A program made the translations under genes and the position numbers. The notes beneath the pieces were generated by a model, which worked only from the letters and a program-made list of their open reading frames with translations, searched no databases and was not told the DNA's origin. DNA of 34,755 nucleotides from Pseudomonadota bacterium. GTDB taxonomy: Bacteria > Pseudomonadota > Alphaproteobacteria > Rhizobiales > Beijerinckiaceae. Where the stretch lies: assembly GCA_021777915.1 (NCBI GenBank), contig JAJYCZ010000013.1:1-34755 (forward strand), given 5' to 3'. Below are positions 8,017-17,916 of the stretch, piece by piece. Position 1 is the first letter of the stretch. Each line of letters starts with the position of its first letter.

Positions 8017-10386
8017 ATGATTAGCGATCTTGACCGAAACCCCGGCGCTGTCCTTGGCGACGCCGCCCGCCTCGACGCCCTGCGGGGGACCGGCTTGCTC
8101 GACAGTCTGCCGGAAAGGGATTTCGACCGGCTCGCCGATCTCGCGCGGCGCGTGGTGCGCGCGCCGACGTGCCTGATCACGCTGGTCGACAGAGATCGCG
8201 CCTTTTTCAAAAGCTGCATCGGATTGGCCGAGCCTTGGGCGACGCGCCGCGAGGCGCCGCTATCCCATTCCTTTGCGTGGCGCGTCGTCGCCACAGGCGC
8301 CCCGGTGGTGGTCGCGGACGCTCGCGAGGACCCGCCGTTGCGCGACAGCCTCGCCATTCGCGATCTGAACATGATCGCTTATCTCGGCATGCCCCTTGTG
8401 ACGGCCGAGGGACAGACCGTTGGCAGCTTTTGCGTCTTCGACATGCAGCCCAGGGTTTGGACTTCGGACGAAGTCGCCTTGATGCGCGACCTCGCGGATT
8501 CCGTCATGAGTGAAATCGCGCTGCGCATTTCCAATAATGCGTCGCGTGAAAGGGAAGCGGAGCTTCGCCGGCGCAATTTCGAACTCCAGGGCGCCATTGC
8601 GGTCGCCGACAGCGCGCGCCTTCAGGCCGAACAGGCGGCCGCCGCGCTGCGCGAGAGCGAGACGCAGTTTCACAGGCTGGCCGACGCCATTCCGCAACTG
8701 GCCTGGATCGCCAACGCCGACGGATGGCTCACCTGGTACAACCGCCGCTGGTACGAATATACCGGGACCACGCCGGAACAAATGGAAGGCTGGGGCTGGC
8801 AGAGCGTCCACGACCCCGACGCGTTGCCCGAGGTGCTGGAGCGGTGGCGGCGCTCCATCGCCAGCGGCGAGCCCTTCGACATGATTTTCCCGCTGCGCGG
8901 GGCCGACGGCGTGTTCCGGAAGTTTCTGACCCGCGTCCAGCCGCTCAGGAACGCAGACGGACAGGTCACGCGGTGGTATGGCGCCAATACCGACGTGGAT
9001 GAACTCACGCGGGTGGAAGAGGCCCTGCGCGAGAGCAAGGCGCGGCTCGAAAAGGTGCTTGAGGTCGAGACCGTCGGCGTGATGTTCTGGGATCTGGCGA
9101 CCGGCCTTCTGGCGGACGCCAATGACGCCTTTCTTAACATGACGGGCTATAGCCGCGCTGACATCGCGGCCGGAGAAATGACCTGGCGGAAGCTCACGCC
9201 GCCGGAATACCACGAGGCGAGCCTCGCCGAGTTGAAGAAGTTCGAGACGAGCGGTCGCGTCGGCCCTTACGAAAAGGAATATTTGCGCAAGGACGGAACG
9301 CGCCTGTGGCTGGTCTTCGCCGGCAGCTCGCTCGGCGGGAACAGCTGCGTCGAATTCTGCGTGGATATTTCCGCCCGCAAGGAAGTCGAAGCTCAGCTTC
9401 GTGAAAGCAAGCGACGAACATCATTGGCCACGGAGGCGGCGGAAGTCGGCATCTGGGAGTGGAACATCGCCACCGGCAAGATCAGGTGGGACGCCCAGAT
9501 GTTCCGGATTTACGGCATGGCCCCGACCGAGGACGGCTTCGTGCCGGTCGCCGACTGGACCAGCGCCGTCGCGCCGGAGGATCTGATTCGCCAGAATGAG
9601 ACGATGCAACAGACCATTCGCGAAGGCGGCCGCAGCGAGCAGGAGTTCCGGATCCGGCGCAAGGACAATGGCGAGGTCCGATTGATCCGGGCCGTCAAGA
9701 CGGTTCGCGCCAACCCCGAGGGACGTGTCGAATGGCTGGTGGGGACCAATCGCGACATCACCGGGCGCAGGGAGGCCGAAGAGCACATCCGCTTGCTGAT
9801 GGGAGAAGTCAATCACCGCTCGCGCAATCTGCTCGGCGTCGTGCAGTCCATCGCGAAACTCTCCGCGAAACACGCCGACCCGGCCCATTACGCCTCGGAT
9901 CTTTCGGAACGCATTTCGAGCCTCGCCGCCTGTCAGAACCTTCTCGTCGCCGGCAACTGGAAGGGCGTCGACATCGCCGATCTGGCGCGCGCGCAGTTGA
10001 GTTCTTTCCGCGATCTCATTGGCTCCCGCATTTTCATCGACGGCGGGAGGGCGCGATTGCGTCCCTCCGCCGCGCAGGGGCTTGGGCTCGCCCTGCATGA
10101 GCTTGCCACCAACGCCGCGAAATATGGCGCGCTGTCCAACGGTGAAGGCCGGGTGCATATCGGCTGGAGCGTCCCGTCGAACGAAACAGATGGGATATTC
10201 GAGATGCAATGGCTCGAAGAGGGCGGCCCCCGCGTCACGGCGCCGATCCGAACCGGTTTCGGTCGAAAAGTGATCGTTTCCATGGTCGAACATGCCGTCA
10301 AAGGCAAAGTGGACGTCGATTATCCGGAAACCGGCCTGACATGGAAGCTGCGGGCGCCGATTCGATCGGCCCTGGATACCGCATAG
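8017..10386 (+). CDS. GAF-PAS-PAS-PAS sensor histidine kinase of the HWE family
   Basis: HWE kinases are a mostly alphaproteobacterial class that autophosphorylate on histidine and pass the phosphate to receiver proteins. The 789-residue protein lacks obvious membrane helices and is probably cytoplasmic. Domains in order: GAF (about 25-165), a helical linker, PAS/PAC (about 213-335), a second PAS (about 343-457), a third PAS (about 468-585), then the kinase core. The H-box is EVNHRSRNLLGVVQSIAK with His600. The N-box is HELATNAAKYGALS (694-707). The WLEEGGP segment supplies the W-x-E of the family name, and GFGRKVI is the following G-box. The ATG at 8017, four bases after GGAG, begins right before the conserved region. 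It is followed 199 bases later by a stand-alone receiver gene, its likely partner. The signal sensed is unknown. Confidence 0.92.
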   Translation: MISDLDRNPGAVLGDAARLDALRGTGLLDSLPERDFDRLADLARRVVRAPTCLITLVDRDRAFFKSCIGLAEPWATRREAPLSHSFAWRVVATGAPVVVADAREDPPLRDSLAIRDLNMIAYLGMPLVTAEGQTVGSFCVFDMQPRVWTSDEVALMRDLADSVMSEIALRISNNASREREAELRRRNFELQGAIAVADSARLQAEQAAAALRESETQFHRLADAIPQLAWIANADGWLTWYNRRWYEYTGTTPEQMEGWGWQSVHDPDALPEVLERWRRSIASGEPFDMIFPLRGADGVFRKFLTRVQPLRNADGQVTRWYGANTDVDELTRVEEALRESKARLEKVLEVETVGVMFWDLATGLLADANDAFLNMTGYSRADIAAGEMTWRKLTPPEYHEASLAELKKFETSGRVGPYEKEYLRKDGTRLWLVFAGSSLGGNSCVEFCVDISARKEVEAQLRESKRRTSLATEAAEVGIWEWNIATGKIRWDAQMFRIYGMAPTEDGFVPVADWTSAVAPEDLIRQNETMQQTIREGGRSEQEFRIRRKDNGEVRLIRAVKTVRANPEGRVEWLVGTNRDITGRREAEEHIRLLMGEVNHRSRNLLGVVQSIAKLSAKHADPAHYASDLSERISSLAACQNLLVAGNWKGVDIADLARAQLSSFRDLIGSRIFIDGGRARLRPSAAQGLGLALHELATNAAKYGALSNGEGRVHIGWSVPSNETDGIFEMQWLEEGGPRVTAPIRTGFGRKVIVSMVEHAVKGKVDVDYPETGLTWKLRAPIRSALDTA

Positions 10387-10433
10387 GCCCTTGCCTGCCA
10401 TGCGCCCGCGAATCCAATGTTTCGCCGAAAATG

Positions 10434-10464
10434 CATGGGCGCCGTCGTTCCGCGGGCGCCCATG
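10434..10464 (+). repeat. Perfect 10-bp inverted repeat between kinase and receiver genes
   Basis: CATGGGCGCC and GGCGCCCATG are exact reverse complements separated by 11 bases. The hairpin starts 48 bases after the kinase stop codon and has no T tract. It could be a factor-assisted terminator, an mRNA-stabilising structure, or an operator for the receiver gene. Confidence 0.5.
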
Positions 10465-10507
10465 GGCCAACGAAACGCGCTTCCGGCGATTGTCGCAAAG
10501 GAAAATT

Positions 10508-10535
10508 TTGCGGCGGCGATCAATGGTTGTAATCT
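10508..10535 (+). promoter_or_regulatory. Possible promoter of the receiver gene
   Basis: TTGCGG, a 16-base spacer and TAATCT lie about 50 bases before the receiver start codon. The -35 hexamer and spacer length are the same as in the candidate glmU promoter. The match is moderate. Confidence 0.25.
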
Positions 10536-10585
10536 ATTCGCGAGCGTTTGACGTCGATTTCATTGGAGCGGACGGAGCCGGCCGA

Positions 10586-10930
10586 ATGTCACGCATCCTG
10601 GTCATAGAAGATGAATTTTTCGTCGCGGCCCATATCGATAACGTATTGAGCGACGAAGGACATGAAGTTGTTGGGCCGGTCGGGACGCTGGACGAGGCGA
10701 CTTTTCTCGCCCGCGCGGAAGACCTCGATGGGGCTCTGCTCGACGTCAATCTCGACGGCGGACGGGTCGATGAAGTCGCCGATATTCTGGCGGATCGTCG
10801 CGTGCCATTCTTGTTCGTCACCGCCTATGGGCGCGAGAGCCTTCCGCCGAGCCATCGAGACGTCGGCGTGGTCCACAAGCCTTTCACCGACGCGGATTTG
10901 AGGCGGGAGGTGCGGCGGCTCGGACGATAG
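10586..10930 (+). CDS. Single-domain response regulator (receiver only)
   Basis: The 114-residue protein is a bare receiver domain with no output domain. Visible active-site residues are the acidic pair in VIEDE (Glu8-Asp9), phospho-acceptor Asp53 in LLDVNL, Thr79 in FVTAYG and Lys98 in VHKPF. The ATG at 10586 lies 8 bases after GGAG and begins at the first beta strand; the longer track ORF adds an unlikely basic leader. It follows the HWE kinase on the same strand and is most simply its phosphate acceptor, acting by protein contact or as a phosphate sink. It lacks the sigma-like domain of PhyR, so it is not that general stress regulator. Its target is unknown. Confidence 0.9.
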   Translation: MSRILVIEDEFFVAAHIDNVLSDEGHEVVGPVGTLDEATFLARAEDLDGALLDVNLDGGRVDEVADILADRRVPFLFVTAYGRESLPPSHRDVGVVHKPFTDADLRREVRRLGR

Positions 10931-11167
10931 GCGTCCACAGGGCGCCCGGACGCCGCGACGCCTGCCGGCGCCTTGCTCGCCGCCACGGATTGTTTCACAC
11001 CGCTCGTTCCCTTCACCCTCGCACCGCAAGCCGATCGCCGTGGTCGACGGCGCGCGTCAGGCCGTTGATCGGGTTCGGCGTGTCAAGCATGAAATGAAAT
11101 TTGACTTGCGCCCCGGCTCGAACATGGCCTTTCCTGCGGCAGGGATTCGTTTGGAGACGGCAGATTC

Positions 11168-12997
11168 ATGTGCGGCATTGTCGGCATTCTCGGTCAGGGC
11201 CCGGTCGCCGGTTCGCTGATCGACGCCCTGAAGCGGCTCGAATATCGCGGCTATGATTCGGCGGGCGTCGCGACGCTGGAAGAGGGCAGGCTGGAGCGCC
11301 GGCGCGTCGAGGGCAAGCTGCGCAATCTCGAAGTCCTGCTGCATGAAAAGCCGCTTTTCGGCCGGGCCGGCATCGGCCACACCCGCTGGGCGACCCATGG
11401 CCGTCCGACGGCCAACAACGCCCATCCCCACGCCACCGATAAACTCGCGGTGGTTCATAACGGCATCATCGAGAATTTCCGCGAATTGCGCGAGGAGCTG
11501 GCCGCCAAGGGGCATGAATTCGTCACCCAGACCGACACCGAGGCGGTCGTCCATCTGGTGACCGAACATCTCAATCGCGGCCTGTCGCCGGTCGAGGCGG
11601 TGGCGGCGAGCCTCCACCGGCTCAAGGGCGCCTTCGCGCTCGCCTTCCTGTTCAATGGCGAGGACAATCTGCTGATCGGCGCGCGGCGCGGCGCGCCTCT
11701 GGCGGTGGGCTATGGCGAGGGCGGGGAAATGTATCTCGGCTCGGACGCTTTGGCGCTCGCTGCCTTCACCGACACCATCACCTATCTCGAAGACGGCGAC
11801 TGGGTGATCCTGCGCCGTGGCTCGGCGGAATTCCGCGACGAGGACAATCGCCCGGTCGAACGCCCCAAGATCAAGACCCAGGCCTCGGCCTTCCTGGTCG
11901 ACAAGGGCAATTACCGGCATTTCATGGCCAAGGAAATCCACGAGCAGCCGGAGGTCGTGGCGCGCACGCTGGCCCATTACATCGATTTCGCCGCCGGCTG
12001 CGTGCGCCTGCCCTTCGATCTGCCTTTCGACGCGGCCAGCCTGAACAGCGTCACGCTCACCGCCTGCGGCACGGCTTATTACGCCGGCATGATCGCGAAA
12101 TACTGGTTCGAGCGTTTCGCCCGCCTGCGCGTCGATGTCGATGTCGCCTCCGAATTCCGCTATCGCGACGCGCCTTTGCCCGACCAGGGGCTGATGATCG
12201 TGGTGTCGCAATCGGGCGAGACGGCGGATACGCTGGCCAGCCTGCGCTTCGCCAGGGCCCATGGCCAGAAAGTGATCGGCGTGGTCAATGTGCCGACTTC
12301 GACCATCGCGCGCGAAAGCGATGTCGCCGCGCCGACGCTGGCCGGGCCGGAAATCGGCGTCGCCTCGACGAAGGCCTTCACCTGCCAGCTCACGGTGCTG
12401 GCGGCGCTCGCCGTGGCGCTGGGGCGGGCGCGCGGCGTGCTCGACGCGGCGCAGGAGAAAAAACTGATCAACGAGCTGATGGTGGTCCCCGGCCTGCTGG
12501 CGGAGGCGATGAAGCTCGAACCGGGGATCGAGGCCCTGGCCCATCACCTGGCCAAGGCGACCGACGTGCTCTATCTCGGACGCGGCCCGTCCTACCCGCT
12601 GGCGCTCGAAGGCGCGCTGAAGCTGAAGGAAATCTCCTATATCCACGCCGAGGGCTATGCGGCCGGCGAGTTGAAGCACGGGCCGATCGCGCTGATCGAC
12701 GAGCAATTGCCGGTGATCGTGATCGCGCCGACCGATGCGGTGCTGGAAAAGACGGTCTCGAACCTTCAGGAAGTCGCGGCGCGCGGCGGGCGGATCATCA
12801 TGGTCGGCGATTCCCACGCCATCAACGCCGCCGCCGTCTCGCTCGCCGGCGAGATCCGCCTGCCCGACATGGCCCCCGATTTCGCCGCCATCGTCTATGC
12901 CGCCCCGATCCAGATGCTGGCCTATTCCACGGCGGTCTTCATGGGCAAGGACGTGGACCAGCCGCGCAATCTGGCGAAAAGCGTAACGGTGGAGTGA
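11168..12997 (+). CDS. glmS: Glutamine--fructose-6-phosphate aminotransferase (isomerizing)
   Basis: GlmS makes glucosamine 6-phosphate from fructose 6-phosphate and glutamine, the committed step of the amino-sugar pathway completed by GlmU. The 609-residue protein has the usual length. It opens MCGIVGILG, so Cys2 is the N-terminal nucleophile after Met removal. The class II glutaminase domain follows (RLEYRGYDSAG, GHTRWATHG, HNGIIENF). Two SIS sugar-isomerase domains come next (CGTAYYAG, VVSQSGETADTLASLR, STKAFTCQL, GRGPSYPLALEGALKLKEIS), ending in the conserved DQPRNLAKSVTVE. Upstream is GGAGACGG. The 237 bases before the start hold a weak TTGACT at 11102 but no convincing -10, and no glmS ribozyme-like element is apparent. 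Identification is secure. Confidence 0.97.
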   Translation: MCGIVGILGQGPVAGSLIDALKRLEYRGYDSAGVATLEEGRLERRRVEGKLRNLEVLLHEKPLFGRAGIGHTRWATHGRPTANNAHPHATDKLAVVHNGIIENFRELREELAAKGHEFVTQTDTEAVVHLVTEHLNRGLSPVEAVAASLHRLKGAFALAFLFNGEDNLLIGARRGAPLAVGYGEGGEMYLGSDALALAAFTDTITYLEDGDWVILRRGSAEFRDEDNRPVERPKIKTQASAFLVDKGNYRHFMAKEIHEQPEVVARTLAHYIDFAAGCVRLPFDLPFDAASLNSVTLTACGTAYYAGMIAKYWFERFARLRVDVDVASEFRYRDAPLPDQGLMIVVSQSGETADTLASLRFARAHGQKVIGVVNVPTSTIARESDVAAPTLAGPEIGVASTKAFTCQLTVLAALAVALGRARGVLDAAQEKKLINELMVVPGLLAEAMKLEPGIEALAHHLAKATDVLYLGRGPSYPLALEGALKLKEISYIHAEGYAAGELKHGPIALIDEQLPVIVIAPTDAVLEKTVSNLQEVAARGGRIIMVGDSHAINAAAVSLAGEIRLPDMAPDFAAIVYAAPIQMLAYSTAVFMGKDVDQPRNLAKSVTVE

Positions 12998-13091
12998 GGG
13001 CGCCTGGAAGGTTCATGCTTGAACCACGCCCTGTTCGGACTATCCTGACGGACGCGGCCAAAAAACGCCGCGAGCCGGGGAGGATGCAAGG

Positions 13092-13469
13092 ATGAACAAG
13101 GTGAAGGCGATCGTTCTCGCAGCGGCCCTGATCGCGGTTTCGGCGTCCGCCGCCCGGGCCGGCGACGCAACCGGCGTCTGGCTGCGCGCGGACGGCAAGA
13201 CCAAGGTGAAATTCTCGCATTGCGGCGGGGCGCTGTGCGGCGTCGTCGTCTGGCTGCGGGACAAGGATTCGCCCGCCCATGTCGGCCAGCGCGTCTTTTA
13301 CGACATGAAGCCCGTTGGCGACAGCGAATGGCGCGGCTCGGCCTTCAATCCCGATGACGGCCACACCTATTCGGGCAAGATGGCCCTTTCCGGCGGCGCG
13401 TTGACCACCGCCGGTTGCGTGCTCGGCGGCTGGATCTGCAAGAGCTATTCGTGGCGCCGCGCCAACTGA
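13092..13469 (+). CDS. Secreted DUF2147 family protein
   Basis: A 125-residue exported protein of unknown function. It has a Sec signal peptide (basic MNKVK, hydrophobic core, cleavage after ARA near residue 22), then a short beta-rich domain starting TGVWLRADG. Four cysteines occur in two groups (HCGGALCG and GCVLGGWICK), suggesting periplasmic disulphides. The pattern GxW...G...SGxxxxxGC fits DUF2147, whose members are small secreted proteins without a settled role. A purine-rich GGGGAGGATGCAAGG precedes the start. A second, shorter member of the same family lies at 16969-17325 on the other strand. It follows glmS by 94 bases on the same strand, but nothing ties the two functionally. Confidence 0.82.
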   Translation: MNKVKAIVLAAALIAVSASAARAGDATGVWLRADGKTKVKFSHCGGALCGVVVWLRDKDSPAHVGQRVFYDMKPVGDSEWRGSAFNPDDGHTYSGKMALSGGALTTAGCVLGGWICKSYSWRRAN

Positions 13470-13607
13470 CGAGGGCGGGGCGGCCGGTCGCGGGACGGGC
13501 GTACGAGGCTGGTCCTTTCAAATGGTTCGATCACGCGGTAAGAGCAGTCCATGACAAAGCATGGGACTGCCGCCGAAGGCGTGAAATTGCAGTTTGAAGG
13601 GAAATTG

Positions 13608-14099
13608 ATGCTTGATCCGCAGGCCTATCGCGATGCGATGAGCGAACTCGCCTCGCCGGTCCATCTCATCGCGACCGACGGGCCGGCGGGACTCGCGGGC
13701 ATGACCGTGACCGCGCTCGCTTCCGTCACCGACCAGCCGGCGACCCTGCTCGTCTGCGTCAACCGGAAGTCGCCGTCGGCGCCGCGTTTTCTGGCGAACA
13801 AGGTGTTCAGCGTCAATTCGCTCGGCGTCGAGGACCAGAAGCTCGCGGATATCTTCGCCGGCCGCACCCATGAGCATTTCGCCGAGAAATTCACCCATGG
13901 CGCGTGGCGCGACGGCGCGACCGGCGCGCCGCTGCTCATTGGCGCGCTCGCCAATTTCGATTGCCGCCTGATCGAGGTGAAGGACATCGGCACCCACCAT
14001 ATCCTGTTCGGCCGGGTCGAGGAGGTGGCGCGCCGCGACGAGGGCGCGAGCCTGCTCTATCACCGGCGCGGCTACCGGCGCGGCGACGATCATCTGTGA
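13608..14099 (+). CDS. Flavin reductase-like protein (RutF/HpaC type)
   Basis: Members use NAD(P)H to reduce free FMN or FAD for a partner oxygenase, or act as flavin-binding oxidoreductases. The 163-residue protein aligns by eye to E. coli RutF along its length: AYRDAMSELASPVHLIATDG, GMTVTALASVTDQPATLLVCVN, and FDCRLIEVKDIGTHHILFG. I chose the ATG at 13608 because GAAGGG lies 7 bases upstream and homology begins right there; the track start at 13551 would add 19 residues with no family match. No pyrimidine-degradation (rut) genes or two-component monooxygenase lie nearby, so the partner is unknown. It is flanked by DUF2147 and unknown genes on the same strand. Confidence 0.82.
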   Translation: MLDPQAYRDAMSELASPVHLIATDGPAGLAGMTVTALASVTDQPATLLVCVNRKSPSAPRFLANKVFSVNSLGVEDQKLADIFAGRTHEHFAEKFTHGAWRDGATGAPLLIGALANFDCRLIEVKDIGTHHILFGRVEEVARRDEGASLLYHRRGYRRGDDHL

Positions 14100-14216
14100 G
14101 GATCGCCAAATTTATCGCGGGAAGAATGGGTTAACCTTTCCAATCGTTGACTCTGATCGTTTAGCTTCGGGCAAGCAGGAACGGATTAGCGTCTTCCCAT
14201 GATGGAGACGCCGATC

Positions 14217-14696
14217 ATGACACATGCAAGCGCCGCGAAAATTTCCCTGTTCGGGCTGGAGGCTCGCGACGAGCGCCGCGCCCTGATTTCTTCCCTCGCC
14301 AAGTCCCTGGCCCAGTCCGGGCGGGATCTGCTGCCTTCCGAAGTGCGCCAGTTGCGCCGCGCCCTGTTCGAGGACGAAGGCGCGAGCCGCGAAGAGGCGC
14401 AGGCCCTGTTCGAACTGGAGCGCGCTCAGGCCGCGCCCTGCGCCGAATGGACCGCGTTCCTTGTCGAATGCGTGACGGATCATGTGGTCTGGCAGTGCCG
14501 GCCGACCGGAATCGTCGTCGACGAGGAGGCCGAATGGCTGGTGGGCGAGGCCGACCGCTGCCGCCTGGCGACTGGCGCGGCGCTTCTCGCCAATGTGCTG
14601 GCCGAGGCCCACCGCGCGCCGGGCTGGCTGATCGCCGCCGTCCGCGCCCGCGTCGCCGCGCCCGAGGTTCAGGCCGAACTGGCGCGCGAGGATTGA
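14217..14696 (+). CDS. Unrecognised alpha-helical cytoplasmic protein
   Basis: I do not recognise this 159-residue protein. It has no signal peptide or membrane helix and is rich in Ala, Glu and Arg, so it is probably all-helical. Notable stretches are LLPSEVRQLRRALFEDEGAS and a central WTAFLVECVTDHVVWQCRP segment with several aromatic residues. The ATG at 14217 has GGAG about 9 bases upstream; an in-frame ATG at 14199 would add six residues but has no good ribosome binding site. The upstream 117 bases contain GGTTAACC at 14130-14137, a small palindrome. The gene precedes the pccA-like gene on the same strand by 164 bases, too far to imply coupling. No function is assigned. Confidence 0.7.
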   Translation: MTHASAAKISLFGLEARDERRALISSLAKSLAQSGRDLLPSEVRQLRRALFEDEGASREEAQALFELERAQAAPCAEWTAFLVECVTDHVVWQCRPTGIVVDEEAEWLVGEADRCRLATGAALLANVLAEAHRAPGWLIAAVRARVAAPEVQAELARED

Positions 14697-14860
14697 CATC
14701 GACTCTTCACCGCAGAGACCGCGTCGTCTTGCGGCCCCTGCTTAAACCTTTGGCTGCTGGACGAGCGCCGCCGGTTCCCATAAAAGCGGAGCGACCATAA
14801 AAATGCCAGCATTGGCCTTGGCCAGCGCCAAGGCCGGGCTCGTTTCGCTCCGGGGCCTGA

Positions 14861-16867
<2,007 letters not shown>

Positions 16868-16895
16868 GAGGACGGGGGCTGGCCCCTCACCCTAA

Positions 16896-16922
16896 CCCTC
16901 TCCCCTTGAAAGGGGGAGAGGG
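16896..16922. repeat. Dispersed hairpin repeat, copy 1 (CCCTCTCCCC / GGGGAGAGGG)
   Basis: CCCTCTCCCC and GGGGAGAGGG form a perfect 10-bp stem around a 7-base loop. It lies in the convergent gap between pccA and the second DUF2147 gene, preceded by CCCTCACCCTAA. A near-identical stem occurs at 34339-34365. Such short, mobile-looking hairpins are frequent between genes in Rhizobiales; here it may also help end transcription from both sides. Confidence 0.7.
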
Positions 16923-16968
16923 GATAAGCAAGCCGGCGAGGGGAGACGCTCCCTCGCGGCGCCGAAAA

Positions 16969-17325
16969 TCAGATGCGGGTCCAGCTTTCGGAATCGCACA
17001 TGGATTCGCCGACCGCGCAGCCCTTGATGGTCAGGCCGCCGCCGGAAAAGGTGACAGTGCCGTTGAAGGTCATCATGCCGGGCATGGACGGATGTTTCAT
17101 GTTCGCGCCCTTCCACACCGAGCCGCCGGCGTTGGCCATGCCGTGGCACATTTCGAAGCCCGGCTGGCTGCCCGAGACGATCTTGCAATAGAGCCTGCCG
17201 CCGGAAACGGAGACCTTGACCTTGTCGCCGTTCGACCGCTGGTACATGCCCCCCGGATCAGCCGCGGCCTGACCGATCATTCCGGCGGTGAACAGGATGG
17301 CGACAGCGAATTTTGCGATTTTCAT
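16969..17325 (-). CDS. Secreted DUF2147-like small protein
   Basis: A 118-residue exported protein with a clear signal peptide (MKIAKF start, cleavage near QAAA-D at residue 22-23). The mature 95 residues resemble the DUF2147 protein at 13092: GMYQRSNGDKVKV, a Cys-containing strand (RLYCKIV), a Gly/Met-rich middle, then FSGGGLTIKGCAVGESMC with the same GC...C ending. It has four cysteines, again suggesting disulphides. The Met-rich MKHPSMPGMM segment is peculiar to this copy. A strong ribosome binding site (GGGAGGAAGAAA) precedes the ATG at 17325. It is divergent from the gamma-glutamylcyclotransferase-like gene and converges with pccA. Function unknown; family assignment is by pattern, not by search. 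Confidence 0.75.
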   Translation of the reverse strand: MKIAKFAVAILFTAGMIGQAAADPGGMYQRSNGDKVKVSVSGGRLYCKIVSGSQPGFEMCHGMANAGGSVWKGANMKHPSMPGMMTFNGTVTFSGGGLTIKGCAVGESMCDSESWTRI

Positions 17326-17364
17326 TTTCTTCCTCCCACTTCGGCTTATATCCGCCGTGACGCT

Positions 17365-17384
17365 GATGACGCGCCTTCGTCATC
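17365..17384. promoter_or_regulatory. Inverted repeat in the DUF2147-GGCT divergent region
   Basis: GATGACG and CGTCATC are perfect 7-bp arms around a 6-base spacer, centred about 50 bases from both divergent start codons. This is the place expected for a shared operator. No known regulator is assigned. Confidence 0.35.
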
Positions 17385-17426
17385 CTCACATTCAAAGACG
17401 CAAATATCAATCGGATAATCCGCGCC

Positions 17427-17909
17427 ATGCCGCTGCATTTCGCCTATGGCTCCAACATGGACGCCGCCGCCATGGCGCGGCGCTGCGTCCGGGCGCGCGG
17501 GCTCGGCCGGGCCTTTTTGCCGCGCCATCGTTTCGCGTTGACGCCTGACGGCTTCGCCACCATCGTCCGCGATCCCGCCGCTCATGTCGCGGGCGTGCTA
17601 TGGGAGGTCGGCTTCGGCGATCTCGCCGCGCTCGACCGCTACGAGGGCGTGGGGCAGGGCGCTTACATCAAGATTTCGACGCCGGTTCTGCGCGAAGGCG
17701 CCGCGCCGGTCCGCGCTCTGGTCTATGTCGGCGTCCCGGAAAAAAGCGCCGGCCGGGCGCCGGCCGATTACATGGAAAAAATCGTCGCGGCGGCGCGCGT
17801 CCAGGGCCTCGCGGCGGACTATGTCGACGTCCTTCGCCGCGTCGGCGGCGAAAATGTCCCCGAAGCGCCGAAGAAATTCCGCGCGATCAAAATTCCTGTC
17901 GTTTCGTGA
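17427..17909 (+). CDS. Gamma-glutamylcyclotransferase-like protein (AIG2/GGCT fold)
   Basis: The fold covers enzymes that release 5-oxoproline from gamma-glutamyl amino acids or amines. The 160-residue protein begins with the signature FAYGSNM (residues 5-11), which forms the substrate pocket loop. The core includes GVLWEVGFGDLAALDRYEGVG, a form of the family's LDxxEG...Y motif, and ends in a short helix and basic tail. It is cytoplasmic. The start at 17427 places YGSNM at the usual position, although no strong ribosome binding site is visible. The panC start codon follows the stop after 7 bases, so the two are probably one transcript, but no shared pathway is obvious. Substrate specificity (gamma-glutamyl dipeptide, gamma-glutamylamine or other) cannot be read from sequence. 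Confidence 0.85.
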   Translation: MPLHFAYGSNMDAAAMARRCVRARGLGRAFLPRHRFALTPDGFATIVRDPAAHVAGVLWEVGFGDLAALDRYEGVGQGAYIKISTPVLREGAAPVRALVYVGVPEKSAGRAPADYMEKIVAAARVQGLAADYVDVLRRVGGENVPEAPKKFRAIKIPVVS

Positions 17910-17916
17910 GTCCGCG

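Noticed and set aside
10586-10930. Receiver protein as PhyR of the general stress response
   Set aside because: PhyR has an N-terminal sigma-like domain; this protein is only a receiver, and no nepR or ecfG gene is present.
10931-11167. glmS ribozyme or riboswitch upstream of glmS
   Set aside because: The ribozyme is known mainly from Gram-positive bacteria, and no matching fold or conserved core is apparent. The region holds only a weak TTGACT.
13010-13025. GGTTCA-TGCT-TGAACC hairpin after glmS as a terminator
   Set aside because: The 6-bp stem is not followed by a T tract and is too weak to call.
14130-14137. GGTTAACC before the unknown gene as a CtrA site
   Set aside because: Only one TTAA half is present with no second TTAA at N7, so it does not meet the consensus.
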